Shown here: piece after piece, positions 7,265 to 15,725 of the stretch
Position numbering within the stretch: the stretch's first letter is position 1
Layout: each line of letters opens with the position of its first letter
Origin: Streptomyces yangpuensis
Lineage (GTDB): Bacteria > Actinomycetota > Actinomycetes > Streptomycetales > Streptomycetaceae
Direction: 5' to 3'
NCBI RefSeq assembly: GCF_001005295.1
Contig: NZ_LBMK01000002.1
Span: 250,408-314,407, forward strand
DNA: 64,000 bases
Translations under genes and position numbers: made by a program
The notes under the pieces: generated by a model
Told to the model about the DNA's origin: nothing
What the model saw: only the letters and a program-made list of their open reading frames with translations
Database searches by the model: none

Positions 7265-8799
7265 CGGGCGCTCCCGCGGTCGTTCCAGCCGAGTTCGGTG
7301 TAGGGGCGTCCGGCGCGAATGCCTTCGAGCGCGGCGCGGGCGTAGGGGACGATCGGTTCGGGCAGGGCGTCGAGGGGCCACCAGTTCCACGACACGCACC
7401 GGTCGGGCTCCCGCAGCCGGGGCTCCCCGTGCCAGCGCCGGGCCCGGAAGACCAGTTGCATGCGCGGCGGGGCACCCGGCCGGTCCCTGACATGCACGAG
7501 GTGGACGAGGTCGACGTCGGCCGGGTCGATGACGAGCCCGGCCTCCTCCTGCGCCTCCCTGACCAGACAGCTGACGGCGGACTCCTGTTCGCAGTGACCG
7601 GCGAGGAAGTGGTGGGTGGAGCCCGCGTAGGCGGAGTCCGGGTGCCGTAGCCCGAGCAGGACCTCGCCGTTGCGTTCCAGGTAGAGGTGGACGCCCACGA
7701 CGTGCGGGACCGGCGCGCTCCCGGACCCGGCGCGGACCGGCTCCGGGACGGGCTCCGCGGTGTACTCCTGGCCGTGCCCCGGGCCGTGCTCCGCGGCGTG
7801 CCGGCGGATCAGGGCGAGGGTCGAGGGGCTCAACCGCAGGCGGGGCAAGGTCCGCAGGCCGTGCCAGGCGAGCATGACCCCTTCGGTCAGGGTGAGGGCG
7901 CCGGGATCGCCGTTCCAGCGGGCGGCGAAGATCTGCACGGGGACGGTGGTGCCGTCGGTTCCGGTGGCGTGTTCCACCGCGAACGGCTCCAGGGCGGACG
8001 GTTGTAGTCCGGCCTCCTCCCGCAGCTCCCGGCGGACGGTGTCCTCCAGGGAGGTGTCCTGCGGCTCACGGCCGCCACCGAGGAGGGCCCAGGCACCCGG
8101 CTCCCAGATGTCCGGGATGTGGTCGCGCAGGTGGAGCAGGTAGCGGCCCGCGCCGTCGTGGATCAGTGCCGAGGCGTTCACCGGCTCGGCCCGGCCGTCG
8201 AGCCCGGACTCCAGCAGTCCGGCCCGCAGGGCGGGCGGGCCGACCTCGTCGAAGGGGAGCCACTCGGCTCCCGGTACCCCTTCGGGACGCGGTGCCACAT
8301 CGCCGGTCTCCTCGGCCAGGTGGAAGACCATACGGAAGTCGTAGTGCCGGCAAGCCGGTTCACCCCCGGTCGGCCCCGCCTCCGCCGTATCGACGGCGAT
8401 GTCGACGGGCACGTCCAGGTACGCGGCGGTGCGGCAGAGGGCGGCCGGCGGGATCCCCGCCTGCTCGTGGACCGCGCGCAGCGCCGCGGCGAGGAGCGTA
8501 CGGTCGTCCGGCCCGACGCGCCCGCCCGGCAGGAGGAGGCTGCCGCCGGGCCGGTCGCGGACGTACAGGACGCGTCGGTGCCGGTCGACCACGACCGCGC
8601 TGCAGGTGATGTGCCCGGCCAGGGCCGCCGGGCCGGCGGCCTCGGCGGGGCAGGAGGGATCAGCGGAGCCCGCGGGATCGGCGGGATCGGCTCCGGCGTC
8701 GAGGGCGGTCAGCAGGTCCTCGAGTGCCTCGCGTCCGGCGGGACGGCGTTCGAGGTGGGCGGCGACAGCGTGGCGGATGTGGGAACGGGTGGGCGGCAC
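7261..8799 (-). CDS. triple-Nudix-domain protein, 512 aa
   Basis: Three Nudix-like domains lie in one chain. Domain 1 (about residues 63-185) has a degenerate box (GGRVGPDDRT, then LRAVHEQAGI), where both RE and EE are altered, so it is probably inactive. Domain 2 (about 205-335) keeps RELREEAG (257-264). Domain 3 (about 365-500) keeps REAQEEAG (414-421) and closely resembles the separate Nudix enzyme next door. In domains 2 and 3 the first box Glu is replaced by Thr or Ser. GTG at 8799 is chosen because GAGG lies 7 nt upstream. An N-terminal helix (HIRHAVAAHLERRPAGREAL) could be a DNA- or partner-binding segment. It is coupled to the next gene through an ATGA overlap. Confidence 0.85.
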   Translation of the reverse strand: MPPTRSHIRHAVAAHLERRPAGREALEDLLTALDAGADPADPAGSADPSCPAEAAGPAALAGHITCSAVVVDRHRRVLYVRDRPGGSLLLPGGRVGPDDRTLLAAALRAVHEQAGIPPAALCRTAAYLDVPVDIAVDTAEAGPTGGEPACRHYDFRMVFHLAEETGDVAPRPEGVPGAEWLPFDEVGPPALRAGLLESGLDGRAEPVNASALIHDGAGRYLLHLRDHIPDIWEPGAWALLGGGREPQDTSLEDTVRRELREEAGLQPSALEPFAVEHATGTDGTTVPVQIFAARWNGDPGALTLTEGVMLAWHGLRTLPRLRLSPSTLALIRRHAAEHGPGHGQEYTAEPVPEPVRAGSGSAPVPHVVGVHLYLERNGEVLLGLRHPDSAYAGSTHHFLAGHCEQESAVSCLVREAQEEAGLVIDPADVDLVHLVHVRDRPGAPPRMQLVFRARRWHGEPRLREPDRCVSWNWWPLDALPEPIVPYARAALEGIRAGRPYTELGWNDRGSAR

Positions 8800-8971
8800 G
8801 TGAACCTCACAGGTGCAGGGGAGGGCCGGCTCCAAGAACGGCTCGGGGCGCGGCCCGTCACGGTCGGCGCGGGGGCAGTCGGAGAACGGATGTTCTGGCC
8901 GCCGGGCCCACCCCCTGGGGACCTGGACCGGCAGCCCTGAAACTCGCTCGAAGCGGGTGGTGTCACCCTCG

Positions 8972-9008
8972 CGGGGGATTGCCCCGCGGGGCGTAGGGCA
9001 ATCCCCCG
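8972..9008 (-). terminator. perfect 13-bp hairpin
   Basis: Arms cgggggattgccc (8972-8984) and gggcaatcccccg (8996-9008) are exact reverse complements around an 11-nt loop. It lies 16 nt downstream of the ADP-ribosyltransferase-like gene's stop (9024) and about 170 nt before the triple-Nudix start, so it separates the two minus-strand units. Confidence 0.85.
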
Positions 9009-9023
9009 GCACTCCCCGTCCGT

Positions 9024-9521
9024 TCAGGACACGAGCGTCTGCTCCTGCAGTTCGGTGAGCCTGACGGTGCACAGGCCGCCGCGCTCCGCCTTCACCTCCG
9101 TGACCTTGAGCTGCGTACCGGGCGGGAGGATGTACTCCTCCTCGTCGGTGAAGGCGGAGAAGCTGCGGATGCCCACCGCGCGGACGGGGGTCACCTCGAA
9201 GAGCGTCCGCTTCCCGCGCCCGCCGAGGAACGCGCGCGCCACGCCGAGCTTCGACGTGCACGAGGACACACCCCACCAGGTCACCGTCCGGCCGAGCGGA
9301 TACTGCGCGCGCAGGTCCAGGGAGACCCCGCGCCACAGGGGCTCCGTACGGGCGGGGAGCCCGGAAACGGCCGAGAACAGCAGGCGCAGGTAGGGGATGT
9401 ACGGGACGAGCCGGGCGCGGTCCGGGGACCGGAGCACGGCGTTGATCTCCCGGTAGAACGCGGACTCGCAGGTGTAGAGGTGGAGAGCGGCGATCGCGTC
9501 GGCGGACAGGCGGCTGACCAC
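9024..9521 (-). CDS. ADP-ribosyltransferase-like protein (ART fold), 165 aa
   Basis: A mono-ADP-ribosyltransferase of the arginine-ART (R-S-E) type. The three elements are present: Arg in LWRGVSLD, the STS-like motif in TWWGVSSCTSK, and the acidic ExE loop in SFSAFTDEEEYILPPGTQLKV, followed by the usual LPPGT. These enzymes transfer ADP-ribose from NAD to protein (or DNA) residues. No signal peptide is seen, so it looks intracellular. The start is uncertain: GTG at 9521 is the best in-frame codon downstream of the neighbouring gene, but the frame is open further upstream, overlapping the DUF6980 gene in a different frame. Confidence 0.75.
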   Translation of the reverse strand: MVSRLSADAIAALHLYTCESAFYREINAVLRSPDRARLVPYIPYLRLLFSAVSGLPARTEPLWRGVSLDLRAQYPLGRTVTWWGVSSCTSKLGVARAFLGGRGKRTLFEVTPVRAVGIRSFSAFTDEEEYILPPGTQLKVTEVKAERGGLCTVRLTELQEQTLVS

Positions 9522-9586
9522 GCGCCGCGGGCCGCGGGCCGCACGGCTGAGGGCGGTGCCGGGTTCGTGGGCCGGATGCCGGTGCG

Positions 9587-9901
9587 TCAGCCCTGGGGCG
9601 GGGATGCGAGCCAGCGGTCGTCCTCGAACGCTTCGGGAACCTCGTCCTCCCACGGATCGATCCCGCGGCGTTCCAGTTCGTCGAACCACCGGTCCCGCTG
9701 GGACTCGGGCAGGCCCTGTCCGCACCAGGGACAGTAGGCGATCCCGATGCTCGCTGTCCCGCCGTCATGGATGATCAGCCCGTACTCCTGGAACTTGGCG
9801 CTGAACCGGATCAGCGCGTCCGGGCAGGCGAACGGGTCCTCGTGCTGGTCGCAGACCGCGTTCACCTTGCGGTCCATCGCCTCGCAGCAGTGGGAGGTCA
9901 T
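9587..9901 (-). CDS. DUF6980-like zinc-ribbon protein, 104 aa
   Basis: A small Cys-rich protein. An N-terminal HCCEAMDRKVNAVCDQH and a central YCPWCGQGLP give two Cys/His pairs, resembling a zinc-ribbon fold. The remainder is acidic (DPWEDEVPEAFEDDRW). It lies directly upstream of, and partly overlaps the possible extended reading frame of, the ADP-ribosyltransferase-like gene, so it may be its partner or immunity protein; this is inference. ATG at 9901. Confidence 0.75.
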   Translation of the reverse strand: MTSHCCEAMDRKVNAVCDQHEDPFACPDALIRFSAKFQEYGLIIHDGGTASIGIAYCPWCGQGLPESQRDRWFDELERRGIDPWEDEVPEAFEDDRWLASPPQG

Positions 9902-9942
9902 GGCCTCGGCTTCTCGTCGTCGGATCTACGCCGACAAGTAGA

Positions 9943-10548
9943 TCATGTTGTGTGACCGTCGACGGACGGCCCGTGGCGGAAGCTCCAGGCCTCGATGTCG
10001 CGGTAGTGGATCGGACCGGGACCGCGGCCGATGTTGCTGCCGACCAGGTGCAGGCGCGCCGTCGGCCACCGGCGGCCGGAGAACGCGGCGAGCCCGGCGG
10101 CGGCCTCCACCACGCACGCGGGATCGTTTCGGCGGGTCCGGGCCAGGGTGAGGTGGGGGCGCAGCGGCCGGTCCTCGAAGGGAACGCCGCACTCCTTGAC
10201 CACCGCGCGCACCTCGGAGGCCAGCAGGTGCAGGCCTTCGAGGTCCCCGTCGACACCGCTCCACAGCACCCGCTCGTCGAAGTGCCCGCCGCCGCGCAGT
10301 GCCAGTTCCAGGGGCCGGCGGGCCGCCGCCAGGTCCGCGAGCGGCGGCCGCAGGAGCGGGACGGTCCCGACCGGGAGCTCGCCGAGGAACGCCAGGGTGA
10401 TGTGCCAGTCCTCGATGCGGTTCCAGCGCATGCCCGGGTACGCCGCGTAGGCGGGCCGCAGCGCCCGCGCGAGCTCCTCCTTGGCGTCGTCGGGCGGGGC
10501 GAGCGCTATGAACACGCGAACGGTCGAGGGCTGGATCTGTTCCTTCAC
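9943..10548 (-). CDS. thpR: RNA 2',3'-cyclic phosphodiesterase (ThpR/LigT), 201 aa
   Basis: A 2H-phosphoesterase that opens 2',3'-cyclic phosphate ends of RNA. The two catalytic HxT motifs are clear: HITLAFLGELP in the first half and HLTLARTRR in the second. The length is usual for bacterial ThpR. GTG at 10548 is preferred since GAAGGG lies 8 nt upstream; an in-frame ATG at 10584 would add 12 residues. It ends 42 nt upstream of the DUF6980 gene on the same strand. Confidence 0.9.
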   Translation of the reverse strand: MKEQIQPSTVRVFIALAPPDDAKEELARALRPAYAAYPGMRWNRIEDWHITLAFLGELPVGTVPLLRPPLADLAAARRPLELALRGGGHFDERVLWSGVDGDLEGLHLLASEVRAVVKECGVPFEDRPLRPHLTLARTRRNDPACVVEAAAGLAAFSGRRWPTARLHLVGSNIGRGPGPIHYRDIEAWSFRHGPSVDGHTT

Positions 10549-10633
10549 AGGCCCTTCGTACCGTACGCCGCACGCCCCGGTCATCTTTCCGGCCCGCCCG
10601 CCCGCCGGGTCCGCCCGCGCCGGCGTCGGCGGC

Positions 10634-12256
10634 TCAGCCGATCAGCACACCCGGGTTGAGGATGCCCCGCGGGTCGAGGGCGTCCTTCGCGGCGCGCAGC
10701 GCGAGGGCGAAGGGGTCGGGGCGCTGGCGCTCGTAGCCCGGGCGGTGGTCCCGGCCGACGGCGTGGTGGTGGGTGATCGTGGCCCGGTGGCGGTGCAGGA
10801 CGTCGCTCGCCACGGCCTTGAGGTCGTCCCAGAAGGCCACCTCGTCGCCCGGCCGGCCCGCGGCGAGGACGGTGAAGTACGGCGCCGCGCCGTCGGGATA
10901 GACGTGAGTGAGACGGCAGTTGACGGTCGCCGGGTGGCCGGAGCCCTTGAGTGCGGCCTCCCCGACCTCCCTGCGGACCGCTGCGATCAGGCCGGGGATC
11001 CGGTCCCAGGTGGCCGCGGTCTCGAAGGTCTCCGCGACGGCCCCCATCCGGGCCAGACCGTCGCGCAGGTACGGCATCCGCAGGAAGGCCGAGCGCCACG
11101 CGCTCACGGCCGCGTCGGCGCCCGCGCCGCCCGTCGCCCCGCCGCCCGCCTCCCCGGAGGCTCCGCTGCGGCCGCCGTGTGACCGGGCCAGGCCGACGGC
11201 CTGTGCGAGCCGGGCGTCCACCGGTCCGTCCGCGGACTCGAACCCCAGGACGAGCACGGCGGAGCCGTCGTGGGAGGCGCCCGCCAGTGCGGCCTCGCCG
11301 GCGTCGAGCAGCCGGCAGTTGGCGGGGGAGAGGTCCGACTGCGCGAGGGCGCGCACCGCGTCCAGTGCCGCCTGGAAGTCGGTGAAGGCGAGGGAGGCGG
11401 ACGCCTTGTGGGACGGGCGCGGCTGCAGCCGCACCCAGGCCTCGGTGATGACGCCGAGGGCTCCCTCGGAGCCGAGGAACAGCCGGTCGGGGGAGGGGCC
11501 CGCGCCGGAGGCGGGCAGTCGCCACGAGGCACTGGTGCCGGCCGGGGTGACCACGCGCAGGGACTGGACGAAGTCGTCGATGTGCGTGCGACCGGTGGCG
11601 TAGTGCCCGCCGGCCCGCGTGGCGAGCCAGCCGCCCAGCGTGGAGAACTCGAAGCTCTGCGGGAAGTGCCTCAGCGTCAGCCCGTGGGGCCGCAGCTGGT
11701 CCTCCAGGCTCGGACCGAGGGTGCCGGCCTGGATGCGTGCGGCCCGGCCGGCGGTGTCGACCTCCAGGACGCGGCCCATGGCGGTCAGGTCGAGGGACAG
11801 TACGGCGCGGTGGGCGTCGCCGCGGTACTCCACACCGCCCGAGACGGAGGAGCCGCCGCCGTACGGGACGACCGCCACCTGCCGCTCGCCGGCCCAGTCC
11901 AGCAGGTCGGCCACCTCCCGCTCGTCCGTCGGGCGGGCTACCAGGTCGGGGATGCGGCCGGGGCGTCCGCGCAGGGCGCGCACGACGTCGCGGTACGCCT
12001 TGCCCATGGCGTGGGCGGCGCGGTCCCCCGGCCCGGTGGCGACCAGGTGCGCCAGGCTCGCCGGGGGCTCGACGGCCGGGCGCTCGATGCCGAGGTCACG
12101 GACGCGCGGTACGGGCAGGGGGTGGGGGAGGGTGCCCGGTATCAGGGAGCCCATCGCCGCGCACTCGGCGTCGTCGGGGTGCGCGTCCGCCCACCCCCAC
12201 CCCCACCAGGACCGGGTGCGCGGGGCAGGGGTCGGCTGTGGCGTCGTACCGGGCAC
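10634..12256 (-). CDS. FAD-linked oxidase (alkyl-DHAP synthase/glycolate oxidase-like), 540 aa
   Basis: A flavoprotein of the FAD_binding_4 (VAO/PCMH) family. The FAD pyrophosphate-binding segment VVPYGGGSSVSGGVEY and LSLDLTAMGRVLEVD with AGTLGPSLEDQL are typical, as are FSTLGGWLATRAGGHYATGRTHIDD and the C-terminal DPRGILNPGVL. The His-rich THHHAVGRDHRPGY matches the active site of alkyldihydroxyacetonephosphate synthase-like oxidases. The substrate is unknown. It starts with GTG at 12256 and is divergent from a TetR regulator whose operator-like palindrome lies between them, so it is the likely regulated target. Confidence 0.88.
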   Translation of the reverse strand: MPGTTPQPTPAPRTRSWWGWGWADAHPDDAECAAMGSLIPGTLPHPLPVPRVRDLGIERPAVEPPASLAHLVATGPGDRAAHAMGKAYRDVVRALRGRPGRIPDLVARPTDEREVADLLDWAGERQVAVVPYGGGSSVSGGVEYRGDAHRAVLSLDLTAMGRVLEVDTAGRAARIQAGTLGPSLEDQLRPHGLTLRHFPQSFEFSTLGGWLATRAGGHYATGRTHIDDFVQSLRVVTPAGTSASWRLPASGAGPSPDRLFLGSEGALGVITEAWVRLQPRPSHKASASLAFTDFQAALDAVRALAQSDLSPANCRLLDAGEAALAGASHDGSAVLVLGFESADGPVDARLAQAVGLARSHGGRSGASGEAGGGATGGAGADAAVSAWRSAFLRMPYLRDGLARMGAVAETFETAATWDRIPGLIAAVRREVGEAALKGSGHPATVNCRLTHVYPDGAAPYFTVLAAGRPGDEVAFWDDLKAVASDVLHRHRATITHHHAVGRDHRPGYERQRPDPFALALRAAKDALDPRGILNPGVLIG

Positions 12257-12286
12257 GGGGCCGCTCCAGAAGTCACGGGACGGAAC

Positions 12287-12300
12287 TTACCTTGCGGTAA
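12287..12300. promoter_or_regulatory. palindromic operator candidate, ttacc-N4-ggtaa
   Basis: A perfect 5-bp inverted repeat with a 4-nt centre lies in a short AT-richer stretch between the FAD oxidase start (12256) and the TetR start (12325). Its place and form fit a TetR operator that controls both genes. Confidence 0.55.
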
Positions 12301-12324
12301 ATTACTTACTGATAATATCCGTCC

Positions 12325-12963
12325 ATGGCAACCCCACGCTCGAAGGCCGGCACCAAGGGAGTCCCGCGGCAGCACCGCCGGCAGCAGATCCTGGCGGCCG
12401 CCACGCAGGAGTTCGGCACCCGTGGCTACGCGGCCGCCTCCCTCCCCGCCATCGCCGAACGCGTCGGCGTCACCAAGACCCTGCTGCACCAGTACTTCGG
12501 CACCAAGGAGGACCTGTACCTCGCCTGCCTGGTGCCCGTCGGGGACCGCCTGCTCGACACCGTCCGCACCGCGATGGGCCGGAACGGCACCACCGCGCAC
12601 ACGCCCCTGCGGGTGCTCGAGAGCATCTTCACCGCCCTGGAGGGGCAGCGGGAGGCGTGGTTCGTGCTCTACGACACCTCCCTCCCGGCCGACGGCGCGG
12701 CCGCCCGCCGCGCCGCGGAGTACTGGTCCGCCATCGACGACCTCGCGGCCGGCGGGACCGCCGACCTGCTGCGCGCGACCGGGTCCGCCGACCCGCTGGA
12801 CGCGGACGCGCTTCGGTACGTCTGGCGGGACCTGGTCGCCACCCTCGTCCGCTGGTGGGTCAAGCACCCGGACGAGTCCCCGGAAGCCATGACCCGACGC
12901 TGCGCCCGCCTCTTCGCGGCCGCCGCAGCCCTCACCCCCGCCCCGGCGGATCCGCTCGGCTGA
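12325..12963 (+). CDS. TetR-family regulator, 212 aa
   Basis: A TetR/AcrR-type repressor. The N-terminal HTH covers roughly residues 15-65, with QQILAAATQEFGTRGYAAASL, then ERVGVTKTLLHQYFGTKEDLY, the standard helix pattern. The C-terminal ligand domain is unassigned. It is divergent from an FAD-linked oxidase and most likely represses it and itself through the palindrome at 12287-12300. ATG at 12325. Confidence 0.9.
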   Translation: MATPRSKAGTKGVPRQHRRQQILAAATQEFGTRGYAAASLPAIAERVGVTKTLLHQYFGTKEDLYLACLVPVGDRLLDTVRTAMGRNGTTAHTPLRVLESIFTALEGQREAWFVLYDTSLPADGAAARRAAEYWSAIDDLAAGGTADLLRATGSADPLDADALRYVWRDLVATLVRWWVKHPDESPEAMTRRCARLFAAAAALTPAPADPLG

Positions 12964-12998
12964 CCTGCGTCACCACCGGTGCCGACGGCCCGGCCCCG

Positions 12999-13240
12999 TC
13001 TGACGTCGGGGAACGTCGGGTCCACGGCCAGGGTGGGGGCGGACTGCACCCGCGTCCAGCCGGTTCCTCGTCCACCACCGGATCCACGACGCCTTCCTCA
13101 CCGCCTTCGCGGCCGAGGCCGCGAAACCGCGTACAGGTGCCAGTGGGCGGCGTTGTCAGCGGACCGAAGCCGGCGTCCGGATCGTCCGCCGTGCGGCATC
13201 TCGGGGCTCCTGGACACACCCAGGTCGAGCACGTCATGCC
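12999..13240 (+). pseudogene. possible aldehyde dehydrogenase remnant
   Basis: This otherwise gene-free stretch contains a readable fragment at 13061-13129, RFLVHHRIHDAFLTAFAAEA, resembling the segment after the catalytic Cys of aldehyde dehydrogenases (SRFLVHxxIxDxFL). Just before it, in another frame, is DCTRVQ, as if a frameshift had split the usual GQxCT motif. No start, stop or further ALDH motif can be followed. The assignment rests on one short similarity recalled from the family. Confidence 0.35.
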
Positions 13241-13270
13241 GTGAGCCCGTCGGCACCGCCCTCCGCCCGG

Positions 13271-14254
13271 TCAGCCGTTCAGGGAGGCCATCAGCTCGGG
13301 GGCGTAGCGGTCGCCCGACGCCACGCCGTGCGGGGCCACGGCGTCGATCGCGGCCAGTTCGGCCGGGGTGACCGTGACGGTGGTGGCGGCGACGTTCTCC
13401 TCCAGGTAGCGGCGGCGCTTGGTGCCCGGGATGGGCACCGCGCCCTGCTGCAGCGTCCAGGCCAGGGCGAGCTGCGAGGGCGTCACGCCCTTCTCGGCGG
13501 CGAGCCGGCGGACCTGGTCCACGACGGCCAGGTTCCGGTGGAAGTTCTCCCCCTGGAACCGCGGGTCGGTGCGGCGGAAGTCGTCCGCCGCGAAGTCGTC
13601 GGGGCTGGTGATGGCGCCCGAGAGGAACCCCCGGCCGAGCGGGGAGTAGGCGACGAGCCCGATCCCCAGCTCGCGGAGGGTGTCAAGGACGCCGTCGTGC
13701 TCGATGCCGCGCTCGAAGAGGCTGTACTCGGTCTGTACGGCGGCCAGCGGGTGCACGGCGTGGGCGCGGGCGATGGTGGCGGGGGAGACCTCGCACAGCC
13801 CGATGTGGCGGACCTTGCCGGCCTCGACCAGTCCGGCCAGGGCGCCGACGCTCTCCTCGATCGGCACGTTCGGGTCGACACGGTGCAGGTAGTAGAGGTC
13901 GATGTGGTCGGTGCCCAGGTGGCGCAGCGAGCGGTCGGCCGACCGGCGGATGTACTCCGGGGTCCCGTTGTGGCCGAGGAAGGCGCCCGCGTCCGTGAAC
14001 TCGATCCCGGTCTTCGTGGCCACCACGGCCGCCTCGCGACGCCCGGCCAGGGCCTTGCCCAGCAGCTGCTCGTTACGGAAGGGGCCGTAGCCCTCAGCGG
14101 TGTCGAGCAGGGTGACGCCGAGCTCCAGGGCGCGGCCGATCGTGGCGAGCGACTCGGTCTCGTCGGTGGCGCCGTAGTGGGCGCTCATGCCCATCAGCCC
14201 GAGGCCCTCCGCCCCGACCTCGAGGCCCTGACGGCCCAGTGCGCGCATCTCCAT
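13271..14254 (-). CDS. aldo/keto reductase, 327 aa
   Basis: An NADPH-dependent aldo/keto reductase of the AKR11/13-like group (yeast pyridoxal reductase/Tas-like). Catalytic tetrad elements are visible: Asp51 and Tyr56 in [11 protein letters not shown], Lys in VVATKTG, and His in LYYLHRVDP. The C-terminal cofactor region has [15 protein letters not shown]. It starts with ATG at 14254 after GAGGAG and lies divergent from the TetR gene at 14357. Two TAAC-N6-GTTA elements between them point to control by that regulator. Confidence 0.93.
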   Translation of the reverse strand: MEMRALGRQGLEVGAEGLGLMGMSAHYGATDETESLATIGRALELGVTLLDTAEGYGPFRNEQLLGKALAGRREAAVVATKTGIEFTDAGAFLGHNGTPEYIRRSADRSLRHLGTDHIDLYYLHRVDPNVPIEESVGALAGLVEAGKVRHIGLCEVSPATIARAHAVHPLAAVQTEYSLFERGIEHDGVLDTLRELGIGLVAYSPLGRGFLSGAITSPDDFAADDFRRTDPRFQGENFHRNLAVVDQVRRLAAEKGVTPSQLALAWTLQQGAVPIPGTKRRRYLEENVAATTVTVTPAELAAIDAVAPHGVASGDRYAPELMASLNG

Positions 14255-14275
14255 GGTGTGCTCCTCGAAAGAAAG

Positions 14276-14289
14276 TAACTAACTGGTTA
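14276..14289. promoter_or_regulatory. operator candidate 1, TAAC-N6-GTTA
   Basis: Sequence taac-taactg-gtta lies 22 bp upstream of the aldo/keto reductase start. It shares its arms and 6-nt spacer with the element at 14325-14338, supporting a paired operator for the adjacent TetR protein. Confidence 0.55.
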
Positions 14290-14324
14290 GCTAAAGTCTG
14301 CGACGCATGGGCCGTCGTTGTCAA

Positions 14325-14338
14325 TAACCGGATAGTTA
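14325..14338. promoter_or_regulatory. operator candidate 2, TAAC-N6-GTTA
   Basis: Sequence taac-cggata-gtta lies 19 bp upstream of the TetR start codon. It is the second copy of the same symmetric element, 49 bp from the first and facing the regulator's own promoter. Confidence 0.55.
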
Positions 14339-14356
14339 CTTGCTAGGCTGCGGGCC

Positions 14357-14944
14357 ATGGCACGGGACTCCAGCGCGACCAAGGCACGCCTGCTCGACGC
14401 GGCCTTCTCCGAGTTCGCGACGTACGGCATCGCCGGTGCGCGGGTCGACCGCATCGCCGAGACCGCGCAGGCGAACAAGCGGCTCATCTACGTCTACTAC
14501 GGCAACAAGGAGCAGCTCTTCGACGCCGTGCTCCAGCGGGCCCTGGAGACGGGCTCGGAGTCCGTCCCCTTCGACGCCGACGATCTGCCCGGCTACGCGG
14601 GCGCGATCTTCGACCACCTCGTCGAGCGGCCCGAGCTGATGCGCCTGGTGCTGTGGAAGCAGCTGGAGCGCCCCGGGTCCACCGGCGCGGAGGCCGAGTC
14701 CTACGAGGGCAAGATCGCCGCCGTGCGGCGGGCGCAGGAAGCGGGCCGGATCGACGCGGACATCGCCCCCGCGGACGTACTGACGCTGATCATCGGGGTG
14801 TCGCAGGCGTGGTTCGGGGCGGTGGGCGGCCCGGCCGTGGGAGCCGCGGGCTCCGGCTGGCCCGCCGAGCGACTCGCCGCCCACCGGTCAGCCGTGGTGG
14901 AGTCCGTCCGCCGCATCACGGCACCCCGGCGCCCGGCCGCCTGA
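14357..14944 (+). CDS. TetR-family regulator, 195 aa
   Basis: A TetR repressor. The HTH lies at about residues 8-55: KARLLDAAFSEFATYGIAGARVD, then TAQANKRLIYVYYGNKEQLF, the classic turn and tyrosine-rich helix. The C-terminal part resembles the TetR_C domain (FDHLVERPELMRLVLWKQLERP). It is divergent from an aldo/keto reductase and presumably controls it via the TAAC-N6-GTTA pair. ATG at 14357. Confidence 0.92.
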   Translation: MARDSSATKARLLDAAFSEFATYGIAGARVDRIAETAQANKRLIYVYYGNKEQLFDAVLQRALETGSESVPFDADDLPGYAGAIFDHLVERPELMRLVLWKQLERPGSTGAEAESYEGKIAAVRRAQEAGRIDADIAPADVLTLIIGVSQAWFGAVGGPAVGAAGSGWPAERLAAHRSAVVESVRRITAPRRPAA

Positions 14945-15725
14945 GACCCGGGACGCCGCCCCGGGGCGCCGGGGTCGGCCCGCGGGGCGTCACCACGGGT
15001 CGCGCCGACCGGGACCGCGGCCGTGGTCGTGGTGGAGCCAGCTCCGACGCGCCCGGTCCGGCGGCACGGCTGGGTGAGCGGCCTGGGGCGCGACGAGGGA
15101 TGGCCCGCGCTGCTGCTCGGCCGAGCCCGGCCGGTCCGTCCGTGCGAACGCTGCGGCGGTCCGCGGTGGCTCGGGGCGTTGCCCGCCCGTTCAACGCCGT
15201 AGCCCTGCCGGTCGCCGCCTGCCGGCTCGCGGAAGTGCTGAGTCCCGCGGGCCCGTGGCCGCTGCGGCCGGGGGCTCGGCCCGGCTGCTCCCCGACGTGG
15301 GGCGTACGGAGGAGGTCGCTGCGATGCTGCGCAGGGCGCCACCCGTGGGCACACGGCGCCCGGGCCTGCCACCTGAGGTGGCCGTCCCCCCTTCCGGGGG
15401 GTTTCCGCTGCCGCCGCGCATCGGTCTGGCGTCGGCAGGAACCGGCTCCGGCAGCAATTGAATTGACGATCCGTCACCGTGCTGGCGAAAAGCGCATGGG
15501 GTCCGTGTCCGAAACCGTCGGCGCAATGATCAAACACGGCGACGCTCGAGATCACCGAATCGAGGTAATCCCTGCCTCTTCTGGTGGGTGGCCCGAATCG
15601 GGGGCGGTTAGTGTTCTTCCGGATCTAGAGGGATTGCCCGGGTATTCACCCTATTTTTCTTCTTTCACTGGTGACGTGCACACGCATGCGCTGATCACCG
15701 CCCGCACGAAGGAGAGGCCTGCGCG
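14945..15725. other. 781-bp region without a supported gene
   Basis: No reading frame here shows convincing coding character on either strand. The left two thirds are extremely GC-rich and may hold a decayed gene: one frame near 15060-15180 gives a protein-like stretch ending RPCERCGGPRWLGAL. A 6-bp hairpin cccccc-ttcc-gggggg lies at about 15386-15401. From about 15460 the base composition drops, and this AT-richer part, just upstream of the encapsulin gene, is where the promoter of the 2-methylisoborneol operon should be. I could not fix its -10/-35 elements. Confidence 0.6.

Noticed and set aside
9587-9901. DUF6980-like gene considered as the N-terminus of the ADP-ribosyltransferase
   Set aside because: The two are in different frames, and the small gene has its own start, Cys pairs and stop.
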